A stretch of DNA of 64,000 bases, taken from Candidatus Humimonas hydrogenitrophica (lineage in GTDB: Bacteria; Gemmatimonadota; Gemmatimonadetes; Palauibacterales; Palauibacteraceae). The stretch covers positions 95,959 to 159,958 of the forward strand of contig CANPVD010000104.1 of assembly GCA_947581615.1 (NCBI GenBank), given 5' to 3'. Positions 8,636 to 20,353 of this stretch are shown in pieces (position 1 is the stretch's first letter; every line of letters begins with the position of its first letter). Below the pieces are notes generated by a model, which saw only the letters and a list, made by a program, of their open reading frames with translations, ran no database searches and was not told the origin of the DNA. A program made the translations under genes and the position numbers.

Positions 8636-9796
8636 TCACGCCGAACGACTCCCGGCGCGGCGCTCGACCTCTCCGGATGCCAGGTGGCGGGCCTCCCGAT
8701 CGGCCCGCCGCACATCGGCCAGCGTCTCGAGCGGCGTGCGCTCCAGGCGTTCCAGGCTCACGCTCACCACCTCCGCGATGTCCGGAAAGGCCAGCGTTCC
8801 CTCGAGGAACGCGGCCACCGCCACCTCGTTGGCGGCGTTGAAGGCCGCTGGCACGACCCCGCCCTCCCGGCCGGCGTCCACCCCGATCCCCAGGAGTGGG
8901 AAGTCTTCCCTCCTCGGGCGCTCGAAGGTCAGCGGACTGGCCGCGACCGGATCGAACGGCGGCCGCTCCTCGGCCGGCCGATCCGGGTAGGCGAGCGCGT
9001 ACAGGATGGGCACCTCCATGGTCGGCCGGCCCATCTGTGCGAGAACTGAGCCATCCCGAAACTCGACCATCGAGTGCACGATCGACTCGGGATGGACCAC
9101 CACCTCGATCCTGTCGTAGGGCAGCCCGAACAGGTGGTGGGCCTCGATGACCTCGAGCGCCTTGTTGGCCAGCGTCGCCGAGTCCACCGTGATCTTGGCC
9201 CCCATGTCCCACGTGGGATGCTCGAGCGCGTCCGTCGGGCCCACCTCGGGGAAGCGCTCCGCCGGCAGGGTGCGGAACGGCCCTCCCGAGGCGGTGAGCA
9301 CGACGCGTCGCACCTGTTCGACCGGCCGACCTGCCAGGCACTGGTGCACCGCGCCGTGTTCGCTGTCCACGGGAAGGAGCTCGCCTCCTCCCCGCCGCAC
9401 CGCCTCCATGACCAGCGCGCCGCCAGCCACCAGTGACTCCTTGTTGGCCAGCGCGAGCCTTCGACCCGCCTCGAGCGCCGCGATCGTGGGCTCGAGCCCG
9501 GCCACCCCGACCAGCCCGTTCACCACCACGTCGCCCCCGGGGGTCGACGCGGCCACGACGAGGGCCTCCCGTCCCACGCGCCACTCGCCTCGCCAGCGGG
9601 GCCGAAAGGAGGGATCCGGCTCCTCCGCCAGCACGACGAACTCCGGCTCCAGCTCGCAGGCCAGCGCGTCGAGGCCCGCCGCATCACGACGGGCCGTGAG
9701 CGCCACGGCGCGGAAGAGGTGCGGATGGCGACCGATGACGCGCAGTGTGGAGCGGCCGATCGAGCCCGTGGCACCGAGGATGACGACGCCGCGCAC
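8636..9796 (-). CDS. dxr: 1-deoxy-D-xylulose-5-phosphate reductoisomerase
   Basis: This enzyme converts DXP to 2-C-methylerythritol 4-phosphate with NADPH, the committed step of the non-mevalonate isoprenoid pathway. The 386 residues match the family length. The N-terminal Rossmann motif LGATGSIGRSTL is followed by the substrate-loop motif LANKESLV, the metal-binding PVDSEHGAVHQCL and the catalytic-loop region ASGGPFR. The GTG start has a good ribosome-binding sequence (GAGGGGC) and lies 9 bases after the cdsA stop. Its product feeds the undecaprenyl chain made by UppS, encoded two genes upstream. Confidence 0.97.
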   Translation of the reverse strand: MRGVVILGATGSIGRSTLRVIGRHPHLFRAVALTARRDAAGLDALACELEPEFVVLAEEPDPSFRPRWRGEWRVGREALVVAASTPGGDVVVNGLVGVAGLEPTIAALEAGRRLALANKESLVAGGALVMEAVRRGGGELLPVDSEHGAVHQCLAGRPVEQVRRVVLTASGGPFRTLPAERFPEVGPTDALEHPTWDMGAKITVDSATLANKALEVIEAHHLFGLPYDRIEVVVHPESIVHSMVEFRDGSVLAQMGRPTMEVPILYALAYPDRPAEERPPFDPVAASPLTFERPRREDFPLLGIGVDAGREGGVVPAAFNAANEVAVAAFLEGTLAFPDIAEVVSVSLERLERTPLETLADVRRADREARHLASGEVERRAGSRSA

Positions 9797-9805
9797 GGGC
9801 GCCCC

Positions 9806-10744
9806 TCAGCTCGCCACGAAGAACAGGTAGGCCACCGGGAAGACCCACAGCAGCGAGTCCAGACGATCCAGGATCCCGCCATGCCCCGGGAGGATGTGCG
9901 AGGCATCCTTGACGCCGCACTCCCGCTTGACCAGGGATTCGACCAGGTCCCCGATGATCCCGGCGACGGACGCGGCGAGGCCGAACAGGACGGTGAGGAG
10001 CGGGTCCGGCCGCAGCCCGCCGAGCGGCGCCAGCAGCGTACCGTAGGCCACGGCGACCAGGGGACCGGCCACCACGGCCGAGACGGCGCCGGCCACGGTC
10101 TTGTTGGGGCTGACCAGAGGCGCGAGCTTTCTTCGCCCCCACCTACGGCCGCCGAAGTACGCCGCCGTGTCGGCCAGCCACGTCACCACCACCGGCAGGA
10201 AGAACAGGAGCGTGCCGGCGAGCCGGCCCGTGCCGGGCGCCTCCCTGAGGGGGACTCCGAAGGCCAGGAGACCGCCCAGGTAGACGGCCCCGAACACCGT
10301 GAGCGACGCCGCCGCGATCGGCCCTCGTTCCGGGGGGCGCGTCGCCAGCGCGTAGGCGCCCGCCGCGAGAAGGAGCACGGGCACGGCCGCCCAGGTCGCC
10401 TGCAGCCCCAGCGTGTAGGCCAGCAGCGGAAGGCACCCCGCCGCGAGGACGCCGAAGACGCGGAACGGCAGGCCGGTCGCATCGCCGATCCGCGAGGCCC
10501 TGGACCGGAACATGGCCACGTACTCCCCCATGCCGACCCCGGCAAGGATCGCAAGGCCCACCGCGAACACGAGCCCTCCGATCCACACCACCGCGACGCA
10601 CACCGGGATTCCCAGTCCGGCGACCACGAGACGGGTAACCAGCTCTTCCCCGTCGCGGCCTCCGCTCGCCGCGGGACTCTCCGCGGACGACGGCGTCCGG
10701 GCTGTCGCCGCGACCTCCGACGAACTTCCCGCGGCGTCAGACAC
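9806..10744 (-). CDS. cdsA: Phosphatidate cytidylyltransferase (CDP-diglyceride synthase)
   Basis: This integral membrane enzyme makes CDP-diacylglycerol from phosphatidic acid and CTP. It supplies the substrate of PssA, encoded in the same operon. The 312-residue protein has a polar N-terminal extension of about 35 residues followed by about eight hydrophobic helices. The family signature occurs at the C-terminus as LVKRECGVKDASHILPGHGG followed by ILDRLDSL. The start is GTG and overlaps the uppS stop by 8 bases. The preceding GIIGDLVES segment is the usual lead into the signature. Confidence 0.96.
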   Translation of the reverse strand: MSDAAGSSSEVAATARTPSSAESPAASGGRDGEELVTRLVVAGLGIPVCVAVVWIGGLVFAVGLAILAGVGMGEYVAMFRSRASRIGDATGLPFRVFGVLAAGCLPLLAYTLGLQATWAAVPVLLLAAGAYALATRPPERGPIAAASLTVFGAVYLGGLLAFGVPLREAPGTGRLAGTLLFFLPVVVTWLADTAAYFGGRRWGRRKLAPLVSPNKTVAGAVSAVVAGPLVAVAYGTLLAPLGGLRPDPLLTVLFGLAASVAGIIGDLVESLVKRECGVKDASHILPGHGGILDRLDSLLWVFPVAYLFFVAS

Positions 10745-11498
10745 CCCCGAACCTCCGCTCTCGGCCCTGGAAGTCGAGGATCGCCCGGAACAGGTCGGCG
10801 CGACCGAAGTCCGGCCACAGGACGTCGGTCACGTGAATCTCCGCGTACGCGATCTGCCACAGGAGGAAGTTCGAAATCCGCATCTCCCCCGACGTGCGTA
10901 TGAGGAGGTCGGGATCGGGCCACTCCGACGTATACAGCGCCCCGGCGACTCGCTCCTCGTCGATCGCGTCGGGCCGCAGCTCGCCCCGCGCGACTTCGGC
11001 CGCCAGGGTGCGGAGAGCCGCGACGATCTCCTGCCGCGAGCCGTAGCTGATCGCCAGGTGGAGCTGCATGCGGCCCACCTCGCGGGTGTGGCCTTCGAGG
11101 TCGCGGACCGCTGCGCGGGCCGACTCGGACAGCCGGTCCAGCTCGCCGAATACCCGCACGCGGACGCCGTTCCTGCGCAGATCCTCCTTCTCGCTGTCCA
11201 CGAACTCCTGCAGGAGGTCCATGAGGGCGGCCACCTCCTCCTCGGGACGCGACCAGTTCTCGCTGGAGAAGGCGTACAGGGTGAGGTGAGCCAGCCCCGC
11301 CTCCAGGGCTCCCTCGACCGTCTCGCGCACCGCCGCCATCCCCTCGCGGTGTCCCTCCCAGCGTGCCAGCCCGTGCTCGTATGCCCACCGGCCGTTGCCA
11401 TCCATGATCACGGCAACGTGCGTGGGAGGGCCGCCTCCCGCGCGCACGGCGGCCAGCAGCTGCGCGGCGCTCTCGACCGCCGACGTCCCGGCCCTCAC
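10737..11498 (-). CDS. uppS: Isoprenyl transferase (undecaprenyl diphosphate synthase)
   Basis: This is a cis-prenyltransferase that elongates farnesyl diphosphate with isopentenyl diphosphate to give undecaprenyl diphosphate, the lipid carrier for peptidoglycan and glycans. The 253 residues carry the signature VAVIMDGNGRWA with the catalytic Asp. Further conserved regions are LTLYAFSSENWSRP, ISYGSRQEIV and the substrate-binding PDPDLLIRTSGEMRISNFLLWQIAYAE. The GTG start overlaps the thiI stop as GTGA, and the stop overlaps cdsA by 8 bases. About 25 residues precede the core, slightly more than usual, so a later start is possible. Confidence 0.97.
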   Translation of the reverse strand: MRAGTSAVESAAQLLAAVRAGGGPPTHVAVIMDGNGRWAYEHGLARWEGHREGMAAVRETVEGALEAGLAHLTLYAFSSENWSRPEEEVAALMDLLQEFVDSEKEDLRRNGVRVRVFGELDRLSESARAAVRDLEGHTREVGRMQLHLAISYGSRQEIVAALRTLAAEVARGELRPDAIDEERVAGALYTSEWPDPDLLIRTSGEMRISNFLLWQIAYAEIHVTDVLWPDFGRADLFRAILDFQGRERRFGGV

Positions 11499-13045
11499 GC
11501 GCCCCCCCGGGAGACCGCCACCTCACGCCGACGTAGAGCCGGGGCTCCGCCCCGGAAGCTGTACGCCTCGATACCCTCGCGCTGGAGACGCTCCGCCAGG
11601 TGCGCGCTTCTCGTTCCGGCCTCGCAGTAGAGGAGATACGGGCGTTCCCGGTCCAAGGCCGAGGACGCGCGCGACAGCTCGTCCTCGTCGCGGAGCAGGG
11701 CCCCGGGCCAGTGCCATGTCCGGTACTCTTCCGGCGCGCGAAGATCCAGCACCACGGCGTCGTCGGGCACCCGGTCCAGGAAGAGGTTGGCCGTGACGAC
11801 CTCCCGCGGGCCGATCGAGCGGAGATCGAGCCGATCGTGACCCGCCAGGGCAGCCTGGAGGACCGCTGGATCGAGCCGACCCTCCTGGGCCTCCACCCGT
11901 TCGGGCGTGGCCGCCGTCACGGGGTGGTCGGGCACCAGCGCGCAGTACTCCCTGATGCGGGACGACAGGTCGTAGGTGCCGATCGCGCGCGCGCGCTCGA
12001 TGATCTCCAGCTTGTCGAACCCGATCAGAGGCCGCAGGACCGGAAGGTCGGAGGCTCCATCGATGGCCCGGAGGTTGGCGAGTGTCTGCGAGGACACCTG
12101 GCCGACCGCCTCTCCCGTGACCACCGCATCGGCCCCGCACCGGGAGGCCACGCTGCACGCCGCCCGGTACATGAGGCGCTTGAGGACCACCTGCAGGTAG
12201 GACGGACGGACATGGCGGCGCATGGCTTCTACGACCTCTCCGAAGTCGAGGACGTGCAGGGTGGGCCGCGTACCGTAGCTCCAGCGCCGGGCGAGCACGA
12301 GCGCGACCTCGGTGACCATGCGCCGGTACGCTCCGCCTCCGAGGTTGCAGAACACGTAGTCGAGCTCGATGCCGCGCCGCAGCGCCATCCAGGCCGCCAC
12401 GGCCGAGTCGTATCCCCCCGACAGGAGAGCAATAGCGCGACCCTGCACCCCGAGCGGCAATCCCCCCGACCCGGATCGCCGCTCGGAGAACAGCCGGGCC
12501 GTTTCGTCGCGCACCTCCACCCGCACCTCGACCTCCGGATCGTCCAGGTCGACCACGGCCCCCGGATTGAGCGCCGTGCCCAGCTCCCTCTGCACGTCGT
12601 AGGAGCTGAAGTCGTGGTGACCGCTGCGGCGCGCGTTCACGGCGTACCGCCGTCCCTTCACCCGATCGGCAAACAGCTTTCGTCCCAGCTCCACGATCGC
12701 CTCGAGCCTCGCCGGACACGCGCCCTCGATGGGCGAGAAGGAGCTCACGCCGAACACCCGGGGCACGACCTCGAGCAGGCCCTCTTCCCCCTCGATGTAC
12801 ATGCGGCTCCAATCCGCCTCGAGCTCTCCTCGAATTCCATGCGCCGCTAGCGCCTCTTCGAGGTTGCTCGCAAGGCGCCGTTGGAATCGCACCCGGGTGC
12901 CTCTCGACTTGGTCGTGACTTCGCCCGAGAACCTCAGCATGGCGGAGACGAGGGCGGGTGAGGACGCATCGGGGCCCGACGTGCACAATCCCTCCCCCGT
13001 GCCGTCCCGGACGTCCTCGATCGTCGTCGACTCCTCCAGCGTCAT
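11495..13045 (-). CDS. thiI: tRNA 4-thiouridine synthase ThiI with C-terminal rhodanese domain
   Basis: ThiI thiolates U8 of tRNAs and, in organisms where the rhodanese domain is present, can also move sulfur to ThiS for thiamine synthesis. The 516-residue protein has an N-terminal ferredoxin-like and THUMP region to about residue 180. The PP-loop ATPase follows with SGGYDSAVAAW. An AANH core contains the conserved REYCALVPDHPV cysteine. The rhodanese domain has the persulfide cysteine C474 in LLYCEAGTRSAHLAERL. The ATG overlaps the pssA stop as ATGA and the stop overlaps uppS as GTGA. This is an odd insertion into a phospholipid operon. The start could instead be at a downstream Met, shortening a poorly conserved 30-residue lead. 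Confidence 0.92.
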   Translation of the reverse strand: MTLEESTTIEDVRDGTGEGLCTSGPDASSPALVSAMLRFSGEVTTKSRGTRVRFQRRLASNLEEALAAHGIRGELEADWSRMYIEGEEGLLEVVPRVFGVSSFSPIEGACPARLEAIVELGRKLFADRVKGRRYAVNARRSGHHDFSSYDVQRELGTALNPGAVVDLDDPEVEVRVEVRDETARLFSERRSGSGGLPLGVQGRAIALLSGGYDSAVAAWMALRRGIELDYVFCNLGGGAYRRMVTEVALVLARRWSYGTRPTLHVLDFGEVVEAMRRHVRPSYLQVVLKRLMYRAACSVASRCGADAVVTGEAVGQVSSQTLANLRAIDGASDLPVLRPLIGFDKLEIIERARAIGTYDLSSRIREYCALVPDHPVTAATPERVEAQEGRLDPAVLQAALAGHDRLDLRSIGPREVVTANLFLDRVPDDAVVLDLRAPEEYRTWHWPGALLRDEDELSRASSALDRERPYLLYCEAGTRSAHLAERLQREGIEAYSFRGGAPALRRREVAVSRGGA

Positions 13046-13896
13046 GCCTCCACCTCCCCGTCGCTGCCGGAGAGCTCGGCCTCCACCTCGGCGCGGCCGG
13101 CCAGTCGGTCGACCAGTCCCATGCCGAGGGCCCTGGCGAAGCCGAACATCACGTAGAAGGCCAGGATCGGGAACAGCGTCTCCTCCGGCGCCACGGCGAC
13201 CAGCACCAGCGCCGCGACCAGCCCGGCCAGGCCGAGCCTCGCCCTGCGTCCGCGCAGTCCGGGGCGCAGCGCGGCGTAGGGTACGTGGCTCACCATGAGG
13301 ACTGCCAGCGCCACCACCGAGACCGGCACGATCGTGGCCCATGGCCACCCCGCCAGCCACCGCTGGAAGAGGGCGGTGGTGCTGAACGGGTAGAGCATGG
13401 CGAGGAACGCTCCGGCCGCCGGCGAGGGCAGCCCCAGGAAGTACCTTTTCGCGCCCCCGGCCTGCTCGACGTTGAAGCGAGCCAGTCGCACGGCCATGGC
13501 GCCGACGAAGGCCCCGCACATGAGCCACGACCACTCTTCGCGCAGGAAGGCGGCGTAGGTGAGGATCGCCGGTGCCATCCCGAAGCTGACGAGATCGACC
13601 AGGGAATCGAGCTCTCCACCGAAGGCGCTGTCTCCGGCCGAGAGGTGCGCCACTCTCCCGTCCAGCCAATCGAACACGGCCGCGAGCATCACCAGCCAGG
13701 CGGCCAGGTCGAACCGCCCGCGGAAGGAGGAGATCACCGACCAGAAGCCGAAGAACAGGTTGCCGAGGGTGAAGGCGCTGGGAAGCACGAGCACCGCGCG
13801 ACGTCGGCGCCGGCCGCGCGTCGGATCGGCTCGTGGACCGGACGACCGACGGGTCGCGCCGCGCCTCCCGGACCGCTCCGCCGTGGCGTCCATCAC
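13042..13896 (-). CDS. pssA: CDP-diacylglycerol-serine O-phosphatidyltransferase
   Basis: This membrane enzyme joins CDP-diacylglycerol and serine to give phosphatidylserine, which Psd then decarboxylates. The 284 residues begin with a basic, disordered 35-residue tail and continue with about seven hydrophobic helices. The CDP-alcohol phosphatidyltransferase motif is DGRVAHLSAGDSAFGG followed by ELDSLVD: every conserved Asp and Gly is in register, but the usual Arg after Ala is His. The rest (LVSFGMAPAILTYA, RLARFNVEQ) is typical of the Gram-positive-type PssA group. The ATG overlaps the psd stop as ATGA. Confidence 0.92.
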   Translation of the reverse strand: MMDATAERSGRRGATRRSSGPRADPTRGRRRRRAVLVLPSAFTLGNLFFGFWSVISSFRGRFDLAAWLVMLAAVFDWLDGRVAHLSAGDSAFGGELDSLVDLVSFGMAPAILTYAAFLREEWSWLMCGAFVGAMAVRLARFNVEQAGGAKRYFLGLPSPAAGAFLAMLYPFSTTALFQRWLAGWPWATIVPVSVVALAVLMVSHVPYAALRPGLRGRRARLGLAGLVAALVLVAVAPEETLFPILAFYVMFGFARALGMGLVDRLAGRAEVEAELSGSDGEVEA

Positions 13897-14606
13897 TCGT
13901 CCTCCGGAGGCCCGAGGCGGGCGAGCACGGTCGTCCCCCCGATGGCACGATCTCCGCGAGCGGCCATGACCTCGGCATCGGGGGGCAGGAAGATGTCCAC
14001 CCGGGAGCCGAAGCGCATCATGCCCATCCTCTCTCCCTGCTCGACGCGGTCCCCTTCGTGCGCGTGGTTCACGATCCTCCGGGCCACGAGCCCCACCACC
14101 TGGCGAACGACCACCCTGCGCCCGTCGTCCCGACGAATCCCGAGCGCCACACTGGCGTTCCCCGAACTCGCGCTTTCACGCCAGGCCGGCTGGAAGCCCC
14201 CGCTTCGATCCTCGCGCCACTCGACGCGGCCCGACACGGGAATCCAGTTGACGTGGACATCCAGCAACGAAAGGAACACCGAGACCCGCAGGGCAGGTCC
14301 CTCGAGGTAGGGCGCCGCCTCGACCTCCGCCGTCCCGAGCACCAGGCCATCCGCCGCCGACAGCACGAGGGCCTCTCCACGAGGCCCCGTTCGGACGGGA
14401 TCCCGGAAGAAGAAGGCCAGGCTGGCGGTCAGGGCCGCGAGGCCACCCGCGACGATCCACACGGTCCAGGAGTCCACGACGAGCGCCGCCAGCAGGGCCG
14501 GCGCGGCGAGCGCGGCGGCCACGGCCACCAGCGCTCGCCCTTCCGGAGCGACCCGTGTCCGGCCCGTCCGGGCCGTCTCCGACCTGGCTGGCTTGCTCCC
14601 CATCAT
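13893..14606 (-). CDS. psd: Phosphatidylserine decarboxylase proenzyme
   Basis: This pyruvoyl enzyme makes phosphatidylethanolamine from phosphatidylserine at the inner membrane. The 237-residue protein is of the short class, with one or two membrane helices near residues 25-70. It has the conserved SAADGLVLG, the HVNWIPVSGRVEW histidine segment and RRIVNHAHEGDRVEQGERMG. The self-cleavage site is in MRFGSRVDIFLP, where the Gly-Ser bond would be split to form the pyruvoyl group. The first of two tandem ATG codons, right after a GAGCGAGG sequence, is chosen. It is the promoter-proximal gene of the leftward lipid operon; a promoter lies about 120 bases upstream. Confidence 0.93.
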   Translation of the reverse strand: MMGSKPARSETARTGRTRVAPEGRALVAVAAALAAPALLAALVVDSWTVWIVAGGLAALTASLAFFFRDPVRTGPRGEALVLSAADGLVLGTAEVEAAPYLEGPALRVSVFLSLLDVHVNWIPVSGRVEWREDRSGGFQPAWRESASSGNASVALGIRRDDGRRVVVRQVVGLVARRIVNHAHEGDRVEQGERMGMMRFGSRVDIFLPPDAEVMAARGDRAIGGTTVLARLGPPEDE

Positions 14607-14730
14607 CCTCGCTCTCGGAAGGAACCGTCCGGCGTCCACCGACCTCCGGCCGCGCGACCCCCAGCACCGGGGCCACCCGGCGGCGCGCCGCGGCGGACGT
14701 AGAGGGCGAGCAGGCGCTCCGGGCGGGTGG

Positions 14731-14759
14731 AAGCTAGGGACGCTCCCGGCGGCGGGCAA
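14731..14759 (-). promoter_or_regulatory. Predicted promoter for psd-pssA-thiI-uppS-cdsA-dxr-rseP operon
   Basis: On the minus strand the -35 is TTGCCC (14754-14759), the spacer 17 bases and the -10 TAGCTT (14731-14736). The start would fall near 14724, giving a leader of about 118 bases in which I see no riboswitch-like fold or other feature. Confidence 0.5.
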
Positions 14760-14796
14760 AAGTGCCGATACGATCGACGGCATCGAAGGACGAGAG

Positions 14797-14870
14797 TGGC
14801 AGGGGCGGGATTCGAACCCGCGGCCCAGGGCTTATGAGTCCCTTGCTCTACCAGGCTGAGCTACCCTGCC
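14797..14870 (-). tRNA. tRNA-Met (CAT), elongator
   Basis: The 74-base gene folds as a full cloverleaf. The 7-bp acceptor stem GGCAGGG/CCCTGCC is perfect, the D stem is GCTC/GAGC, and the T arm is GCGGG-TTCGAAT-CCCGC. The anticodon loop CTCATAA has the CAT at plus-strand 14834-14836. The anticodon stem AGGGA/GCCCT has an A-G mismatch at the innermost pair (31-39). CCA is not encoded. A CAT anticodon could also be the lysidine-modified tRNA-Ile; the overall sequence looks closer to elongator Met, but this is not certain. Confidence 0.85.
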
Positions 14871-14879
14871 CCGACCCCG

Positions 14880-14910
14880 AAAAAGCTACGGCCGGAGCTC
14901 GGCTCCGGCC
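14880..14910 (-). terminator. Hairpin with T-tract between the two tRNA genes
   Basis: A perfect 9-bp stem GGCCGGAGC/GCTCCGGCC with a 3-base loop spans 14890-14910, followed on the minus strand by GTAGC and five T residues. It lies 14 bases after the 3' end of the initiator tRNA. It may terminate that transcript, but the stem-to-T-tract gap of 5 bases is longer than ideal. The same bases also form a TAGCTT -10-like block in front of tRNA-Met. A separate 10-bp palindrome GGGTCGACCC is at 14913-14922. Confidence 0.5.
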
Positions 14911-14924
14911 TCGGGTCGACCCAG

Positions 14925-14998
<74 letters not shown>

Positions 14999-15012
14999 GT
15001 GCGCCGAAAAAG

Positions 15013-18444
<3,432 letters not shown>

Positions 18445-18451
18445 CGTCCGG

Positions 18452-19993
18452 TCAGCCCCCGGCCGACCGGGACGCCGGGAGCGAGAACAGCACGGGGCCC
18501 GGCGGAGGCGGCGAGGCGGAGGTCATCCCGGCGCGCACGACCGGGAGCCGGTCGGGCACGTCGGTGGGCAGATGGCCCTCCGGGCAGGGCGAGCGGTCTG
18601 CGGCGAGCCCCCCGATCATGAGGGCCGCCGTGGCCGCGTCCGCGGGTCCGAGGCCGGCGGCCAGGTACGCGCCCACGATGCCGGTGAGGACGTCGCCGGA
18701 GCCGCCCGACGCCACGGCCGGGCCCCCGGCCGTGGCTACCCGCAGGGGACCGGCCGGCAGGGCCACGAGCGCGGGGATTCCCTTGAGGAGGACCGGCACG
18801 CCCAGGTCCCGGGCCGTCGCGCGCGCGGCCCCGGGCCGGTCTTCGAGGATGGCGCTCAGCTCTCCACCGCGCAGCCTCGCCAGCTCCCCCGGGTGGGGCG
18901 TGATGACGGCCGTTCCATCCAGGAGGTTCGCCAGTGCCTCCATCCGGCCGGCGAAGGCGTTGAGCCCGTCCGCATCCACGACGACGGGGCGTCCACCCCG
19001 GCCCTCCAGCATTCGCTGGACGAGCCCGCGGCGCTCGGGTCCGCCGCCAAGACCCGGCCCCACCGCCACGGCATCGGCCCACTCGAGGCTCTCCCGCACG
19101 GCCCGGTCGTCGTCCCAGCCGACGAACAGGGCCTCCGGCACGGCGGACTGGAGGACGATCCGGTTGGCGGGGTCCCCGACCACCCGGACGATGCCCGCTC
19201 CGGCGCGAACGGCGGAGCGCGCCGCCAGCACCGAGGCTCCCGCCATGCCGGCCTGCCCCGCCACGAGGACCAGGTAGCCGGCCTCGCCCTTGTGTGCCTC
19301 CGGGCCCCGCTCGATCAGGAGCTCGGTCGCCCAGCGCGCCGTGATGGCCCGCGCTCCAAAGCGATCCCCGGCGAAAGGGGGAAAGCCGATCTCCACGCAC
19401 ACGAGCTCGCCGCAGTACCCGCGCGCCGGGTGGAGCAGGAGTCCGAGCTTGGGCCAACCCAGGCACACGGTGACGGTGGCCCGCACACACGCGCCGGGCG
19501 TGCGCCCCGTGGTGAAGTCGGCGCCGCTCGGACCGTCCACGGCCACGACCGGCCCGGAGATGGCGTTCAGCTGGGCGATGAAGGTGGCGGCGGGCTCGCG
19601 CGGCGCGCCGGTGACGCCCGTGCCCAGGAGCCCGTCGAGCACCACGGCGGCCGAGCGGCACGTCGCTTCGAGTGCCGAGGGCTCCCGCACCTCGAGCTCC
19701 CAGCCGGCCCGCACTTCCGGATCTGGGAGCGAACTCCCGCACCGGACCGCCGTGACGTCCCTTCCCCAGGCCCGCAGCGAGCGGAGGGCGACCAGGGCAT
19801 CGGCACCGTTGTGGCCGCTGCCCAGCAGCGCTGCCACGGGACCCTCGGGGAAGCGCAGGGCGACCTGACGGGCGACCTCCCGTCCGGCCGTCTCGATCAG
19901 GGTCCGTTCGGTGGTGTGCCCCGACGCCGTGGCGTCCCGATCCAGCGCCGCCATCTCCCCGGCCGTCGGGAGCCACACCTGCGTGCGGTTCAC
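18452..19993 (-). CDS. nnrD: Bifunctional NAD(P)H-hydrate epimerase / ADP-dependent dehydratase
   Basis: This enzyme repairs hydrated NADH and NADPH. The 513-residue protein fuses an N-terminal epimerase domain (about 1-205) to a C-terminal ribokinase-like dehydratase (about 215-500). The dehydratase shows TPHPGELARL and the catalytic GGSGDVLTGI. The epimerase has VDGPSGAD, but its nucleotide loop reads GSGHNGADALVALRSL where GxGNNGGDG is usual. The GTG at 19993 (VNRTQVWLPTAGEMAALD) is preferred because it begins at the conserved epimerase start; a GTG at 20050 would add 19 residues. The C-terminal 20 residues are Pro-rich. It precedes thiL by 7 bases. Confidence 0.92.
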   Translation of the reverse strand: MNRTQVWLPTAGEMAALDRDATASGHTTERTLIETAGREVARQVALRFPEGPVAALLGSGHNGADALVALRSLRAWGRDVTAVRCGSSLPDPEVRAGWELEVREPSALEATCRSAAVVLDGLLGTGVTGAPREPAATFIAQLNAISGPVVAVDGPSGADFTTGRTPGACVRATVTVCLGWPKLGLLLHPARGYCGELVCVEIGFPPFAGDRFGARAITARWATELLIERGPEAHKGEAGYLVLVAGQAGMAGASVLAARSAVRAGAGIVRVVGDPANRIVLQSAVPEALFVGWDDDRAVRESLEWADAVAVGPGLGGGPERRGLVQRMLEGRGGRPVVVDADGLNAFAGRMEALANLLDGTAVITPHPGELARLRGGELSAILEDRPGAARATARDLGVPVLLKGIPALVALPAGPLRVATAGGPAVASGGSGDVLTGIVGAYLAAGLGPADAATAALMIGGLAADRSPCPEGHLPTDVPDRLPVVRAGMTSASPPPPGPVLFSLPASRSAGG

Positions 19994-20063
19994 GTCGATC
20001 GAAGGGGTCCGCGAGCTCAGGATCCGCCCCGGTGTCGAGCCACGCCGCACGGAGCCGAGCCGG

Positions 20064-20261
20064 TCAGCGGTAGGACTGGGAGACCGTGCGGCCGAAGCTG
20101 ATCTCGCCGTTGTCGATGCGGATGTTGAAGCCGCACTCGGGGTTGGAGCAGACCCACGCCTTGTACCGGATGGTGGCCCCGTCTCGGCCGTAGTCCGAGA
20201 GCGGCAGCAAGATACCGTTCTCGCACTTCAGGCAGTCCGGGAAGCTACCGAGCTCGTCCAC
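20064..20261 (-). CDS. Small zinc-ribbon protein, unknown function
   Basis: This 65-residue acidic protein has two cysteine pairs, CLKC near residue 9 and CSNPEC near residue 38, spaced like a zinc ribbon. Aromatic and Gly-rich connecting sequence (YGRDGATIRYKAW) lies between them. I recognise no named family. The GTG start at 20261 is chosen because it is preceded by GGAGGGGGTGATC, a near-perfect complement of the 16S rRNA end, six bases upstream; this implies high translation. It sits between a Minf_1886-family gene and nnrD. The ribbon could bind RNA, DNA or a protein partner; none of these is shown. Confidence 0.8.
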   Translation of the reverse strand: MDELGSFPDCLKCENGILLPLSDYGRDGATIRYKAWVCSNPECGFNIRIDNGEISFGRTVSQSYR

Positions 20262-20353
20262 GCGATCACCCCCTCCCGACCGTCCCGCCCCGATCCGACG
20301 ACCCCGCGTCCTGGCAAGCATCCGGGCAGGTGCATGATGGGCCTAGACGGCCC

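Noticed and set aside
14607..14730. A riboswitch in the psd leader
   Set aside because: The 118-base leader is GC-rich but I see none of the conserved cores I would recognise (TPP, FMN, SAM, cobalamin).
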